Assembly (NCBI GenBank): GCA_028692715.1
Contig: JAQUWU010000006.1
Location: forward strand, 96,074 to 160,073
Source of the DNA: Paludibacter sp.
Lineage (GTDB): Bacteria > Bacteroidota > Bacteroidia > Bacteroidales > Paludibacteraceae
DNA length: 64,000 nucleotides
Direction: 5' to 3'
Below are positions 46,452 through 56,267 of the stretch, in pieces (position 1 is the stretch's first letter; every line of letters starts with the position of its first letter). A program made the translations under genes and the position numbers. The notes below the pieces were generated by a model. The model was not told where the DNA came from, did no database searches, and saw only the letters and a list, made by a program, of their open reading frames with translations.

Positions 46452-48371
46452 TTCCAGTTCTTCGCTTAAGATTTCCCATTCGTATATTTTTTGCTCCATC
46501 TCCCGTTGTTTTTTCTGATAAAGCATGATATATTCATTATCTGATGCTTTTTCGGGTAATTGAAGCATTTCATCCATTTTGGCAATTTCGGCTTCAAGCT
46601 TTGAAATGAATGCTTCTACTTCTTCCACCGCTTTCTCGGCTTTTCGTATTTTCCGGTTAAATTCTTTTCGGGCTTCGTAAGTTAGTTTATTTTCCGAAAC
46701 TGTTTTTTCTTTCGACTCATTGGCTACTTTAAGCGAATTATTCACTTCTAGTTCCCGCAATGTATCCATTTTTTTATATTGTAGAAATTCAAAGATGCCA
46801 CCTAGGTGTTCGCGCACTTTTTTATTTCCAAACTCGTAAACTTTTGTCACCAAACCATCCAAAAACTCACGGTCGTGCGAAACAACGATTACTGTACCAT
46901 CAAAAGCTTTAATAGCATCTTTCAGCACATCTTTTGAGCGCATATCAAGGTGATTGGTAGGTTCGTCAAGAATCAGCAAGTTCACCGGTTCGAGTAATAA
47001 ACGTATCATTGCAAGGCGACTGCGTTCACCACCCGAAAGTACTTTTACTTTTTTATCAGAAGCCTCGCCACCAAACATAAAAGCTCCGAGAATATCACGA
47101 ATTTTTGTTCGGACATCACCCACAGCAACATAGTCAATCGTTTCAAAGACAGTACGATTTTCGTCAAGCAAAGAAGCTTGATTCTGAGCAAAATATCCGA
47201 TTTTTACATTATGACCTAATTTCATAATGCCTGAATATTCTATTTCGTTCATAATACATTTTACCAGCGTACTTTTCCCTTCACCATTTTTTCCAACAAA
47301 AGCCACTTTTTCGCCACGGTTGATAATCATTCCGATATTATCAAGTATCAAATTATTTCCATAAGCTTTGGAAAGATGTTCAATTTCAACTGGAATACTC
47401 CCTGAGCGAGGTGCGGGGGGAAATTTTAGTCGTAAACTGGAATTATCTTCCATGTCTACTTCAATGCGTTCAATTTTATTGAGTTGCTTAATGCGCGACT
47501 GAACCTGTATGGCTTTGGTAGCTTTCGAGCGAAAACGATCGATAAAATCCTCCGTTTCCTGAATCATTTTTTGTTGATTCTCGTACGCTCTTACCTGTTG
47601 CTCGTGTCTTTCCTGACGCAGTATAAGATATTTGGAATAATGTACATTGTAATCATAAATTTTACCAAGGGAAATTTCAATGGTTCTACCGGTAACAGTA
47701 TCGATAAAAGCTCTATCATGCGAAACCAACAAAATAGCACTATTTGTATTTGCCAGGAAATTTTCTAACCATTGGATGGACTCGATATCAAGATGATTTG
47801 TTGGTTCGTCCAAAAGCAATACATCGGGTTGTAGAAGAAGAATTTTAGCTAATTCAATACGCATACGCCACCCTCCACTGAATTCGGAACACTGACGTTC
47901 AAAATCGCTTCTTAGAAATCCTAAACCTAACAAGGTTTTTTCAATTTCTGCATGAAAATTTCCATTTCCAATAATTTGAAGATGTTCGTTTTCGCGTGTC
48001 AGCTTGTCCAACAAAAAATGATAATCTTGGCTTTCATAATCCGTTCGTTCAGCTAACTCAACATTTAATTGTTCAATTTGTGCCTGAAGATCTGTAATGT
48101 GTTCGAAAGCTTTTTCAGCTTCTTCCAACACAGTTGTACCCTCATTATGTATCATGTGTTGAGGTAAATAACCAATGCTAAGATCTTTTGGAACCGTGAC
48201 TCTTCCACTTGTTGGAGCTTGTTTCCCTGCAAATATTTTAAGAAGGGTAGTTTTCCCCGCTCCATTTTTACCTACAAGTGCAATTTTATCTTTCGGATTA
48301 ACCAAAAAACTTATTTCATCAAATAAAGGCGAACCGCCAAATTCCACAGTAAGTTGTTCAACAGAAATCAT
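46431..48371 (-). CDS. ABC-F family ATP-binding protein
   Basis: Soluble twin-ATPase of 646 residues without membrane segments. The first domain has GKNGAGKTT, FSGGWRMRIELAKILL and LLLDEPTNHLD. The second has GKNGEGKST, LSGGERSRLAMIRLLL and LILDEPTNHLD. Between them lies the helical ABC-F linker. The C-terminal coiled coil (KAEKAVEEVEAFISKLEAEIAKM) resembles Uup/YdiF-type proteins that act on stalled ribosomes. The last residues come from a heptamer repeat. It is predicted to be a translation factor rather than a resistance determinant. Confidence 0.92.
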   Translation of the reverse strand: MISVEQLTVEFGGSPLFDEISFLVNPKDKIALVGKNGAGKTTLLKIFAGKQAPTSGRVTVPKDLSIGYLPQHMIHNEGTTVLEEAEKAFEHITDLQAQIEQLNVELAERTDYESQDYHFLLDKLTRENEHLQIIGNGNFHAEIEKTLLGLGFLRSDFERQCSEFSGGWRMRIELAKILLLQPDVLLLDEPTNHLDIESIQWLENFLANTNSAILLVSHDRAFIDTVTGRTIEISLGKIYDYNVHYSKYLILRQERHEQQVRAYENQQKMIQETEDFIDRFRSKATKAIQVQSRIKQLNKIERIEVDMEDNSSLRLKFPPAPRSGSIPVEIEHLSKAYGNNLILDNIGMIINRGEKVAFVGKNGEGKSTLVKCIMNEIEYSGIMKLGHNVKIGYFAQNQASLLDENRTVFETIDYVAVGDVRTKIRDILGAFMFGGEASDKKVKVLSGGERSRLAMIRLLLEPVNLLILDEPTNHLDMRSKDVLKDAIKAFDGTVIVVSHDREFLDGLVTKVYEFGNKKVREHLGGIFEFLQYKKMDTLRELEVNNSLKVANESKEKTVSENKLTYEARKEFNRKIRKAEKAVEEVEAFISKLEAEIAKMDEMLQLPEKASDNEYIMLYQKKQREMEQKIYEWEILSEELEQLTVDS

Positions 48372-48423
48372 GAGAAAAAAAATAAGTAAATTAAAAATAA
48401 AGAGAAATGGATAGAAATAAAGA

Positions 48424-49506
48424 CTACAGTTTTTTTAACTGTTTTCGGTCAACCATCCTCCACAATGCGTAGGTAAGTATAGAAGCAATTGTAAAGGCAG
48501 TTATCACCAAAATTCCAATGGACCAATTTCGGCCGATTAGACCTAAACCAATGAATAATAATGAGACACATAACAAAACAAATGTAACTTGTCGGTGTTT
48601 CATTCCTGACTTTAATAATAAATGATGGATATGATTTTTATCGGGGTGGAAAGGTGATACACCTTTTTTAATTCTGGTGGACATTACGCGAAGTGTATCG
48701 AAAAGAGGAACAGATAAAACACATATTGCAACTGCAGGAGCTGCAGACATAAAGTATTCAGGAGCAACCGATTTTGAAGCATTTAAATCACAAAATTCAA
48801 ACACATAATAGGCAATCATATATCCCAACAATAAAGATCCAGAATCGCCCATAAATATTTTTCTTTTTCCACCAAACACATTGTATAAGAAGAAAACAAA
48901 TAATGAGCCCACCATAGCATATGCCGATATAGCCATATTTATTTCACCAGTAATTTGGAAATATGCAGCAAAAAACAGGCTGTATAATATCCCCAATCCA
49001 GATGCTAATCCATCCACTCCATCTATTAGATTAAGTGAATTCATAATTACAATAAAAACAAAAAATGAAAGCAAATAACTAATTGCGAGTGAAAGTTCAT
49101 TAATCCCTAAAAATCCATGTAAATGAGTAAGCCTAACATCCGAAACAACAATTAAGAAAAAGGCGGATGATAACTCACCTAATAATTTCCAAAATGGTTT
49201 TATATCTATCAGATCATCAACAAACCCAACAATTAATATAATAAATATACCTACAATTTGAAATTGAAGTTCAGAAATTATTCCATACGAAAACAAAAAA
49301 ACAGTCAATAAAAAGGAAATGAAGATATTTATCCCTCCAATATTAGGGATTACGCCCTCGTGTGATGTTCTTTTATTAGGTTTTACTACAAAGTTTCTAC
49401 TTTTTGCAATATTAATTACTAAAGGCATAAAACTTAATCCAATAAGAAAAGAAACTAATATTGAAAAAAACGGGTAATTATGGATAATATTATTGATATA
49501 GGACAT
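48424..49506 (-). CDS. WecA-like undecaprenyl-phosphate sugar-1-phosphate transferase
   Basis: Polytopic membrane protein of 360 residues, about ten or eleven helices, that attaches the first sugar phosphate to the lipid carrier. Motifs are GFVDDLIDI (metal-binding Asp pair), MNSLNLIDGVDGLASG, MGDSGSLLLG and HPDKNHIHHLLL. The sugar is probably GlcNAc or a related N-acetylated sugar. It follows the FlaA1-like dehydratase gene by 17 bases and starts the polysaccharide chain in the model for this locus. Confidence 0.9.
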   Translation of the reverse strand: MSYINNIIHNYPFFSILVSFLIGLSFMPLVINIAKSRNFVVKPNKRTSHEGVIPNIGGINIFISFLLTVFLFSYGIISELQFQIVGIFIILIVGFVDDLIDIKPFWKLLGELSSAFFLIVVSDVRLTHLHGFLGINELSLAISYLLSFFVFIVIMNSLNLIDGVDGLASGLGILYSLFFAAYFQITGEINMAISAYAMVGSLFVFFLYNVFGGKRKIFMGDSGSLLLGYMIAYYVFEFCDLNASKSVAPEYFMSAAPAVAICVLSVPLFDTLRVMSTRIKKGVSPFHPDKNHIHHLLLKSGMKHRQVTFVLLCVSLLFIGLGLIGRNWSIGILVITAFTIASILTYALWRMVDRKQLKKL

Positions 49507-49523
49507 TTATAATTAAAATTTTA

Positions 49524-51461
49524 TTACACATCTAATCTTTCATACTGTGAATTTTTACTCAAAAATTCAGGAACAATTTTTTTCATCAACGAAACAGTTA
49601 AAAAGTTCTTACACATTTTGCTATTATTGATTAATTCATCAATTTGCACTGATATTTCATCAAAATCATATTCACGAACTTTTGCAATCATTATTTTGGG
49701 ATGATGTGTTTTTATTGTCAACTCTTTTTTATTTAACAATTCTTCATATAATTTTTCGCCGGGACGTAAACCTGTATACTGAATTTTAATATCTACTTCT
49801 GGTATATAACCTGCCAACCTTATCATTTTTCTTGCCAAGTCTACAATCTTAACAGGGTTTCCCATATCAAAAATAAATATTTCTCCTCCTTCACCCATTG
49901 CACCAGCTTCAAGAACCAACATACAAGCTTCAGGTATGGTCATAAAATACCTAATTATTTCAGGGTGAGTAACAGTTACCGGTCCTCCTTTTTCAATTTG
50001 TGATTTAAAATAAGGAATTACAGAGCCATTTGAACCAAGTACGTTTCCAAAACGTGTAGTTATAAATTTTGTACTTGCATTAGCATCCTTATTTAATTTA
50101 TAAAATAAGGATTGTACATAAATTTCAGCAATACGTTTTGAAGCACCCATTACATTAGTCGGGTTTACTGCTTTATCAGTAGAAATCATAACAAATCGTT
50201 CTACTTTATATTTTACGGCCAAATCAGCCATAATCTTCGTTCCTTTAACATTTGCTTGAATGCTTTCAACCGGATTATCTTCCATCAAAGGAACGTGTTT
50301 GTATGCTGCAGCGTGATAAATAAAATCTGGCCTGAACATATCAATCACATATTCCATCCGCTGAATATTTCTTACATCACCAAGGATTATACTAAAATTT
50401 TGTTGTGGATATTGCTCTTCAAGCTCTAACTTTAAGCTATGCATAGGTGACTCGGCCTGATCAAGCAATATAATTAATGTAGGATGGTAATGAATAACCT
50501 GACGTACAATTTCACTTCCAATGGAACCGGCTGCTCCAGTAATTAAAATAACTTTCGATTTTAATTGTAAAGCTATATTTTCAGTTGAAATTTTAATTGA
50601 TGGACGCTCTAATAAATCTTCAATTTGAATGGATTTTATTTGTTTTATCGTAGGCATGTCATTTTTCCAAATACTCATTGGAGGTGAGGTCAGAATAGAC
50701 AAACCGTTATTTATGAAAATATCTAAATCGTAATTGGGATTTAATTCTTTGAATTTATTTGGAGAAACAATTATTGCTTTTGCTTTTTTTACAATTACTT
50801 TTTCAACTATTTCTTCAGTTAAATGGTAAACTTTTACTCCCATAATAACCCGTTCGCTTGCATTTTTATTATTATCAATAAAACCCACCAGCTTATATTT
50901 GGCCTCCTGAGTAGCTTTTAACATTTTAGAAATACCAATTGCTGCTGATTGAGTACCATAAATCATTACAGGAATTATACTTCCAAAATTTTGGGTAAAA
51001 TAATCATATCCTGTCTTCACAGCCAATCTTAAACCAAAAAGAAGAAGGAAAGAGATTATACCATAAATAATTAATGCAGAATAATAGAAAAGAATATATG
51101 AAGTACTTACATAAAAGAAATAATTTAGCAAACTCAACAATGCAACATTTATACTAACAGCCAATAATAATTTTGTAGCATCAACAAAGCTAGAATATCT
51201 TAATACACCAGAATAAGTGTGGAATAACCAAAATAGTATTATTTGAAGAATAACAATAATTGAAATTCTTTGAAAATAATTTAACAGTCTTATGTCGTCA
51301 ATATTTGAAAATAACTTTGTGGAAAAATAAAATGCAACATAATATGAAATCAGACATAGAAAAATATCAATGATTAAAACCATCCACCGCGGAATGTATT
51401 TTAAACTTGTTAAATGAGAAAACATATCAGTACTTTTCAGAAAAGAAAATGAATCTTTCAT
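49524..51461 (-). CDS. Membrane UDP-sugar 4,6-dehydratase, FlaA1/WbpM/CapD type
   Basis: Protein of 645 residues with four N-terminal transmembrane helices, a CoA-binding-like middle domain and a C-terminal extended-SDR domain. The nucleotide site is ILITGAAGSIGSEI (about 306-319). The catalytic stretch is MISTDKAVNPTNVMGASKR, where the usual Tyr is Met, as in long WbpM/PglF-type enzymes. The acceptor is probably UDP-GlcNAc, leading to a deoxyamino sugar for the glycan. A promoter element precedes it. Confidence 0.9.
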   Translation of the reverse strand: MKDSFSFLKSTDMFSHLTSLKYIPRWMVLIIDIFLCLISYYVAFYFSTKLFSNIDDIRLLNYFQRISIIVILQIILFWLFHTYSGVLRYSSFVDATKLLLAVSINVALLSLLNYFFYVSTSYILFYYSALIIYGIISFLLLFGLRLAVKTGYDYFTQNFGSIIPVMIYGTQSAAIGISKMLKATQEAKYKLVGFIDNNKNASERVIMGVKVYHLTEEIVEKVIVKKAKAIIVSPNKFKELNPNYDLDIFINNGLSILTSPPMSIWKNDMPTIKQIKSIQIEDLLERPSIKISTENIALQLKSKVILITGAAGSIGSEIVRQVIHYHPTLIILLDQAESPMHSLKLELEEQYPQQNFSIILGDVRNIQRMEYVIDMFRPDFIYHAAAYKHVPLMEDNPVESIQANVKGTKIMADLAVKYKVERFVMISTDKAVNPTNVMGASKRIAEIYVQSLFYKLNKDANASTKFITTRFGNVLGSNGSVIPYFKSQIEKGGPVTVTHPEIIRYFMTIPEACMLVLEAGAMGEGGEIFIFDMGNPVKIVDLARKMIRLAGYIPEVDIKIQYTGLRPGEKLYEELLNKKELTIKTHHPKIMIAKVREYDFDEISVQIDELINNSKMCKNFLTVSLMKKIVPEFLSKNSQYERLDV

Positions 51462-51502
51462 AACAGTTCTGTTTCGGTTTTTGTTTTATTAAAAATGGTC
51501 TG

Positions 51503-51510
51503 CAAAGATA
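51503..51510 (-). promoter_or_regulatory. Bacteroidota -7 element for the dehydratase/WecA operon
   Basis: Minus-strand TATCTTTG followed by CA matches TANNTTTG and gives a leader of about 37 bases. Confidence 0.6.
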
Positions 51511-51656
51511 AGTTTAAAAAGCGAAAAACATATAAAAATATGGCAAATAACATTTTATTAATAGCGTTTTTTTACCTATGCTATTCATATTCTACATTAT
51601 AGACCAAATTATTGAATAAAATTGAATGAAATTGAAGATGAAGTTTATAATATATA

Positions 51657-51664
51657 TATCTTTG
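51657..51664 (+). promoter_or_regulatory. Bacteroidota -7 element for panB
   Basis: TATCTTTG followed by CA matches TANNTTTG and lies 27 bases before ATG 51691, so the earlier in-frame TTG at 51622 cannot be the normal start. Confidence 0.65.
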
Positions 51665-51690
51665 CACACTCAATTATAAAACAAAGTATT

Positions 51691-52509
51691 ATGTCAGTTC
51701 AAAGAGAAGACTCAAGAAGGGTGACAACTCATCGTATTTTAGAAATGAAACAACGTGGTGAAAAGATTAGTATGCTAACGGCTTACGACTTTACCATGGG
51801 AACAATCGTTGATCAGTCTGGTGTTGATATCATTCTTGTAGGAGATTCTGCGTCAAATGTAATGTGCGGAAATTTAACAACGCTACCCATTACGTTGGAT
51901 CAAATGATTTTTTTTGCAAAGTCAGTTGTTAGAGGTGTGAACAGAGCCTTGGTTGTAATAGATATGCCCTTTGGCACCTATCAGGGAAACTCGCGGGAAG
52001 CACTTGCATCGGCCATTCGGATTATGAAAGAAACACATGGCGATTGTCTCAAATTAGAAGGTGGTGAAGAAATTTTGGAATCTGTGAAACGAGTTTTGAG
52101 TGCCGGTATTCCTGTAATGGGTCATTTAGGTTTAATGCCGCAATCAATAAATAAATATGGTTCGTATGCCGTTCGTGCAAAAGAAGAAGATGAGGCTGAG
52201 AAATTAATACGTGATGCACATGTACTTGAAGATGCCGGATGTTTTGCCTTAGTTTTGGAAAAAATTCCTGCGAAACTAGCAAAACAAGTTGCCTCAGAAC
52301 TAACAATCCCTGTTATTGGTATTGGTGCCGGAAATGAAGTTGACGGACAAGTGCTTGTATTACATGATATGGTAGGATTAACACAAGATTTTTCTCCCCG
52401 TTTTCTTCGTCGTTACGCTGATCTTCAACGCATTATGCACGAAGCAATTGAACATTACGTTAAAGACGTAAAATCAGGCGACTTTCCAAATGAAGAGGAA
52501 CAATATTAA
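51691..52509 (+). CDS. panB: 3-methyl-2-oxobutanoate hydroxymethyltransferase
   Basis: TIM-barrel enzyme of 272 residues that transfers a hydroxymethyl group to 2-oxoisovalerate, the first step to pantothenate. Motifs are [72 protein letters not shown] and [21 protein letters not shown] 51691 is supported by the promoter element between it and the upstream TTG. It is a lone plus-strand gene in the glycan locus. Confidence 0.95.
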   Translation: MSVQREDSRRVTTHRILEMKQRGEKISMLTAYDFTMGTIVDQSGVDIILVGDSASNVMCGNLTTLPITLDQMIFFAKSVVRGVNRALVVIDMPFGTYQGNSREALASAIRIMKETHGDCLKLEGGEEILESVKRVLSAGIPVMGHLGLMPQSINKYGSYAVRAKEEDEAEKLIRDAHVLEDAGCFALVLEKIPAKLAKQVASELTIPVIGIGAGNEVDGQVLVLHDMVGLTQDFSPRFLRRYADLQRIMHEAIEHYVKDVKSGDFPNEEEQY

Positions 52510-52516
52510 AGTAATG

Positions 52517-52569
52517 ATTATATAATGAAAAGAGGCTGTTTAAAAAACAGCCTCTTTTCATTATATAAT
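52517..52569. terminator. Perfect 25-bp stem terminator between panB and the decarboxylase gene
   Basis: Arms 52517-52541 and 52545-52569 are perfectly complementary with a loop of AAA. The core AAAAGAGGCTGTTT stem is flanked by A/T tracts, so it can act on both strands between convergent genes. Confidence 0.85.
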
Positions 52570-52580
52570 GTTCAAATATA

Positions 52581-53522
52581 TCACAAATTCAATTCTTCTT
52601 TGAAATAAGCAATGGTTTTTATCAACCCTTCTTCGAGTTGAATATCCGGGCTCCAATGATTTAACAATTTATCAGCCTTGCTAATATTTGGTTGACGTTG
52701 TTTCGGATCGTCCTGAGGCAAATCCTGAAAAATCAATTTTGATGTTGAATTTGTAAGTTCAATTACTTTTGTAGCCAATTCCAACATTGTAAATTCATTC
52801 GGATTTCCAATATTTACCGGCCCTATAACCGATTCATCGGTTTTCATCATTCGTATCATACCTTCTACCAAATCATCAACGTATTGGAAACTTCTTGTCT
52901 GTAAACCATCACCAAAAATTGTAATATCCTGACCCTTCAAAGCCTGAACAATAAAATTAGAAACAACACGTCCATCACCGGGATTCATGCGTGGACCATA
53001 AGTATTAAAAATACGAATAATTTTAATTCGCACGCCATTCTGACGATGATAATCCATAAAAAGAGTTTCAGCGCAGCGTTTTCCTTCGTCGTAACAAGAG
53101 CGGATACCGATAGGATTTACATTCCCCCAATATTCTTCGTATTGTGGATGCACCGAAGGATCACCATACACTTCACTGGTAGAAGCCTGTAAAATTTTAG
53201 CTTTTACACGTTTTGCAAGCCCTAACATATTGATAGCTCCCATCACCGAAGTCTTTACAGTTTTAATTGGATTGTACTGATAATGAATAGGTGAAGCCGG
53301 ACAAGCGAGATTGTAAATCTCATCTACTTCTGCCATATAAGGCGTTGTAACATCATGACGAACAAATTCAAAATATCCGTTTCTTAAATTGTGCTCAATA
53401 TTTTTACGTCTACCGGTGAAAAAATTATCCAAACAAATCACTTCGTTTCCTTCTTTTAAAAGTCGGTCGCACAGATGAGAACCAATAAATCCCGCACCTC
53501 CTGTAATAAGTATTCTACTCAT
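52581..53522 (-). CDS. UDP-glucuronate decarboxylase (UDP-xylose synthase)
   Basis: Extended SDR of 313 residues converting UDP-glucuronate to UDP-xylose. ATG 53522 is chosen over one 16 codons upstream because the Rossmann motif [12 protein letters not shown] then starts at the usual residue 5. Family signatures are [55 protein letters not shown] with the Tyr/Lys pair, and [22 protein letters not shown]. It supplies a pentose donor for the surrounding polysaccharide locus. Confidence 0.9.
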   Translation of the reverse strand: MSRILITGGAGFIGSHLCDRLLKEGNEVICLDNFFTGRRKNIEHNLRNGYFEFVRHDVTTPYMAEVDEIYNLACPASPIHYQYNPIKTVKTSVMGAINMLGLAKRVKAKILQASTSEVYGDPSVHPQYEEYWGNVNPIGIRSCYDEGKRCAETLFMDYHRQNGVRIKIIRIFNTYGPRMNPGDGRVVSNFIVQALKGQDITIFGDGLQTRSFQYVDDLVEGMIRMMKTDESVIGPVNIGNPNEFTMLELATKVIELTNSTSKLIFQDLPQDDPKQRQPNISKADKLLNHWSPDIQLEEGLIKTIAYFKEELNL

Positions 53523-53643
53523 AATGTTATATTTTAGTATGTTATATTTTTGAAATACATTAATTATCAAACAATCTAATGATTGACAAATTAAGGTTGC
53601 TAAATTACAAATATTTTTTTAAAAGAATAGAAAAATACTGATT

Positions 53644-54525
53644 TTAATCACCCTTCAATCCCAAACTTCTACCTCCATCCACAATAAAATTTTGTCCTGT
53701 GATAAAAGAAGCTTCATCTGAAGCTGCAAAAGCTACCATGTTAGCAATATCTTCTGGTTTCCCATAGTCATTCATATAATTGGTTTGTTTGATACGTTCT
53801 AGTTTGCTGAAATTAATAGCATCACGCTGAACAATTCCCGGTGATACACAATTCACATTAATACCGTATTTTCCTAACTCCATTGCAAGCGATTTCGTGA
53901 AAACAATAACGGCTCCTTTACTCGCAGCATATTCAGAATAGCCGGCCTTTCCCTGAGTGCCAATTGAAGAACTAATTGTAACAATTTTGCCTGAATTTTG
54001 AGTCATCATTTGCTTTGCTGCGTATTTTGTGCAAAGTATTGTTCCAATCAGGTTTACATCAATCACGTCCTTAATTATGTCCGGATCTTGATCTGCAATA
54101 TTGTTGTTCTTTTCACGCGCACTTCCTCCGGCACTTGTAACCAACACATCAATTTTTCCTGATTCAGCAATTACTGTATCAAAAAAATGTTGAATACTAT
54201 CTTTGTTACTAATATCTATAATTCCCGGAAAAGCACTTCCACCTGCTTCACGAATTTCATTAATAACGGCTGACAATTTACTTTCTGTGCGACCGCACAC
54301 ATATACTTTTGCACCTTCGGAAGCAAAGCGGAAACAAATGGCTCGTCCAATAGCTCCCGACCCACCTGTCACAACCACTACCTGACCGTTAAACCGACCT
54401 TTCTTGTTGATGTTTATATTATAAGGTCGGGTAACATTAATGACTTCAAAACGTTTTAAAACGCTTTCCTTCATCTTCTGTCGGAATCCCGATGGTAATA
54501 TTTTTTTTAATAACTTTTTTAGCAT
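53644..54525 (-). CDS. Short-chain dehydrogenase coupled to the MenD-like gene
   Basis: Protein of 293 residues. A 45-residue basic N-terminal extension precedes the SDR domain, with VVVTGGSGAIGRAI and the catalytic YSEYAASKGA. NAD(P) specificity is not clear. It lies three bases after the MenD-like stop, so translation is coupled. It may reduce a keto product of that enzyme (inference from context). Similar SDRs occur in many pathways, so the product name is general. Confidence 0.85.
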   Translation of the reverse strand: MLKKLLKKILPSGFRQKMKESVLKRFEVINVTRPYNININKKGRFNGQVVVVTGGSGAIGRAICFRFASEGAKVYVCGRTESKLSAVINEIREAGGSAFPGIIDISNKDSIQHFFDTVIAESGKIDVLVTSAGGSAREKNNNIADQDPDIIKDVIDVNLIGTILCTKYAAKQMMTQNSGKIVTISSSIGTQGKAGYSEYAASKGAVIVFTKSLAMELGKYGINVNCVSPGIVQRDAINFSKLERIKQTNYMNDYGKPEDIANMVAFAASDEASFITGQNFIVDGGRSLGLKGD

Positions 54526-54528
54526 ATC

Positions 54529-56262
54529 TTATCGTTTAAAGAAATTATTTAAAATCTTACCTGCTTTTCTTTTTGCTTTATCAGCAAGTGTCACTCTGTT
54601 AATTTCAGCCATATATTTTTTATAAACAGCTGCATCTTCATCTATTGTAGTAAATACTTCCAATAACACAGGACCATCAATTTTCATATCAATCAACATC
54701 TCAATTCCATTGTCAACACTTTCCTTATCGGTGGCTGAAATATACTTCATTCCTATGGATTCGACCCACCCTTTGGCTGAAGTTATATGTCCGGCAGAAG
54801 TGTGTTGAACTAATACAGGTCCCATATCGTTTCCAAAAGGCAAGTGCATAACCGCTCCACCCTGATTATTCACCAATAAAATTCTGATATTTTTTGATAA
54901 ATGACGATTCCACAACGCATTCATATCGTAAAAGAAAGTGAGGTCACCAATAATCAGAAAAACAGGTTGTTCCGAAGTTGCTGCATATCCCACTGCGGTT
55001 GACATACATCCGTCAATTCCATTCACACCTCTATTGCAATAACATTTGATAGATTCATCAATATCAAATAAATGTCCAATGCGTATAGCACTGCTATTTG
55101 ATAGCTGTAGCACTGAGTTTTGTGGTAGTTGATTTATTAATTTACCGATGGAATATACCTGACTAAACTCCACTTCTGGCTTGGTAATTGTTTCCGAAAT
55201 TTCATTCCATCTATCAAAATAGCTATTATCAGTGGCTTTTGAATTTTCGGCTGTCATTATTTCGAAGAATGCTGCTTCGTTCATTTCGAACATTTCGGTC
55301 AATTTATGAAATGCATCGCAAACAACATTCTCCGGACCAATCTGCCAATTATCCATATGGGACGCATTTCGATTCAAATAATCTTTTATTTCGCTGTTAA
55401 AAATAATATTTCCACCCAGCGTAAGTACAACATCAGGCGAAAGTTCTGCCTGTTCGTTTAAAGTCATTGCTTTGAGGACAACAAAGGAGTTGAGGATAGC
55501 ATTTGGGTGCAAACAATTGGAGATTCTGTCAGTAATAATAACACAGTTGTACATTTCGCAAAATTTGTTCAACGCCTTATCCAAACGTTCAGTATATTTT
55601 ACGGATTGTCCCCAAACCATCATAATTTTTTTGCCAGTAAGTTTTTTTCTGAATTGCGACCAGATTTCAGGATCTTCATCAGCTTTATGACAGGTTATTT
55701 TCCTTACTACAGGAAGTTCGGTCAATTGAAATGTATCCGATTTATGTTCAAAAATCGGATAATTAAGTTGAACGGGCCCTGCACCTGTATGATTTAATTC
55801 AATCAATGCTTCATTTATAATTCTGTTGGCATACCATTCGTCCAAATCAGTTTTTATAAGTGGTAACTGTCCGTGGTATTTTATAAATTCATGAAACATA
55901 TTATCCTGTCGCATCATTTGATCTTCCTTTTGACCCAATAATTCGGGAACACGATCAGCCGTAAGTAGTAATAACGGTAATTTCTGATAAAAAGCTTCAC
56001 TCACTGCCGAACCGTAGTTTGCCACCGATGTTCCTGACGAACAGCAAATAGCAACAGGTTCGTTGCTTTCCTGAATTAAACCCAACGCAAAAAATGCGGC
56101 ACTTCGTTCGTCAACAACCGAAAATGGTTGAAAGAATGGGTCATTTTCAATGGAATGACTCAAAGGGAAGTGACGTGACCCCGGAGAAATAACAATTTTG
56201 CGAATATTATTGGCTTTCAACAAAAAAAGTATATGCTGTAGAAGTTTGTTATTTGAATACAT
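54529..56262 (-). CDS. MenD-like thiamine-diphosphate carboligase in a glycan locus
   Basis: ThDP enzyme of 577 residues. SPGSR (26-30), DERSAAFFALGLI with the cofactor-activating Glu52, NRGVNGIDGCMSTA and GDLTFFYDMNAL match MenD, the SEPHCHC synthase of menaquinone synthesis. The C-terminal third differs from canonical MenD (NNQGGAVMHLPFG rather than the usual Gly-rich FSFLP pattern). No other men gene is nearby. Between a flippase and an SDR it may instead join a 2-oxoacid to a sugar. Menaquinone synthesis remains possible. Confidence 0.75.
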   Translation of the reverse strand: MYSNNKLLQHILFLLKANNIRKIVISPGSRHFPLSHSIENDPFFQPFSVVDERSAAFFALGLIQESNEPVAICCSSGTSVANYGSAVSEAFYQKLPLLLLTADRVPELLGQKEDQMMRQDNMFHEFIKYHGQLPLIKTDLDEWYANRIINEALIELNHTGAGPVQLNYPIFEHKSDTFQLTELPVVRKITCHKADEDPEIWSQFRKKLTGKKIMMVWGQSVKYTERLDKALNKFCEMYNCVIITDRISNCLHPNAILNSFVVLKAMTLNEQAELSPDVVLTLGGNIIFNSEIKDYLNRNASHMDNWQIGPENVVCDAFHKLTEMFEMNEAAFFEIMTAENSKATDNSYFDRWNEISETITKPEVEFSQVYSIGKLINQLPQNSVLQLSNSSAIRIGHLFDIDESIKCYCNRGVNGIDGCMSTAVGYAATSEQPVFLIIGDLTFFYDMNALWNRHLSKNIRILLVNNQGGAVMHLPFGNDMGPVLVQHTSAGHITSAKGWVESIGMKYISATDKESVDNGIEMLIDMKIDGPVLLEVFTTIDEDAAVYKKYMAEINRVTLADKAKRKAGKILNNFFKR

Positions 56263-56267
56263 AAGCT

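Noticed and set aside
46376-46454. CRISPR-like array
   Set aside because: The short units are contiguous heptamers without spacers, and no cas gene is nearby.
51622-51690. N-terminal extension of PanB from TTG 51622
   Set aside because: A promoter element lies inside the extension and PanB proteins start near MSVQRED-like sequence.
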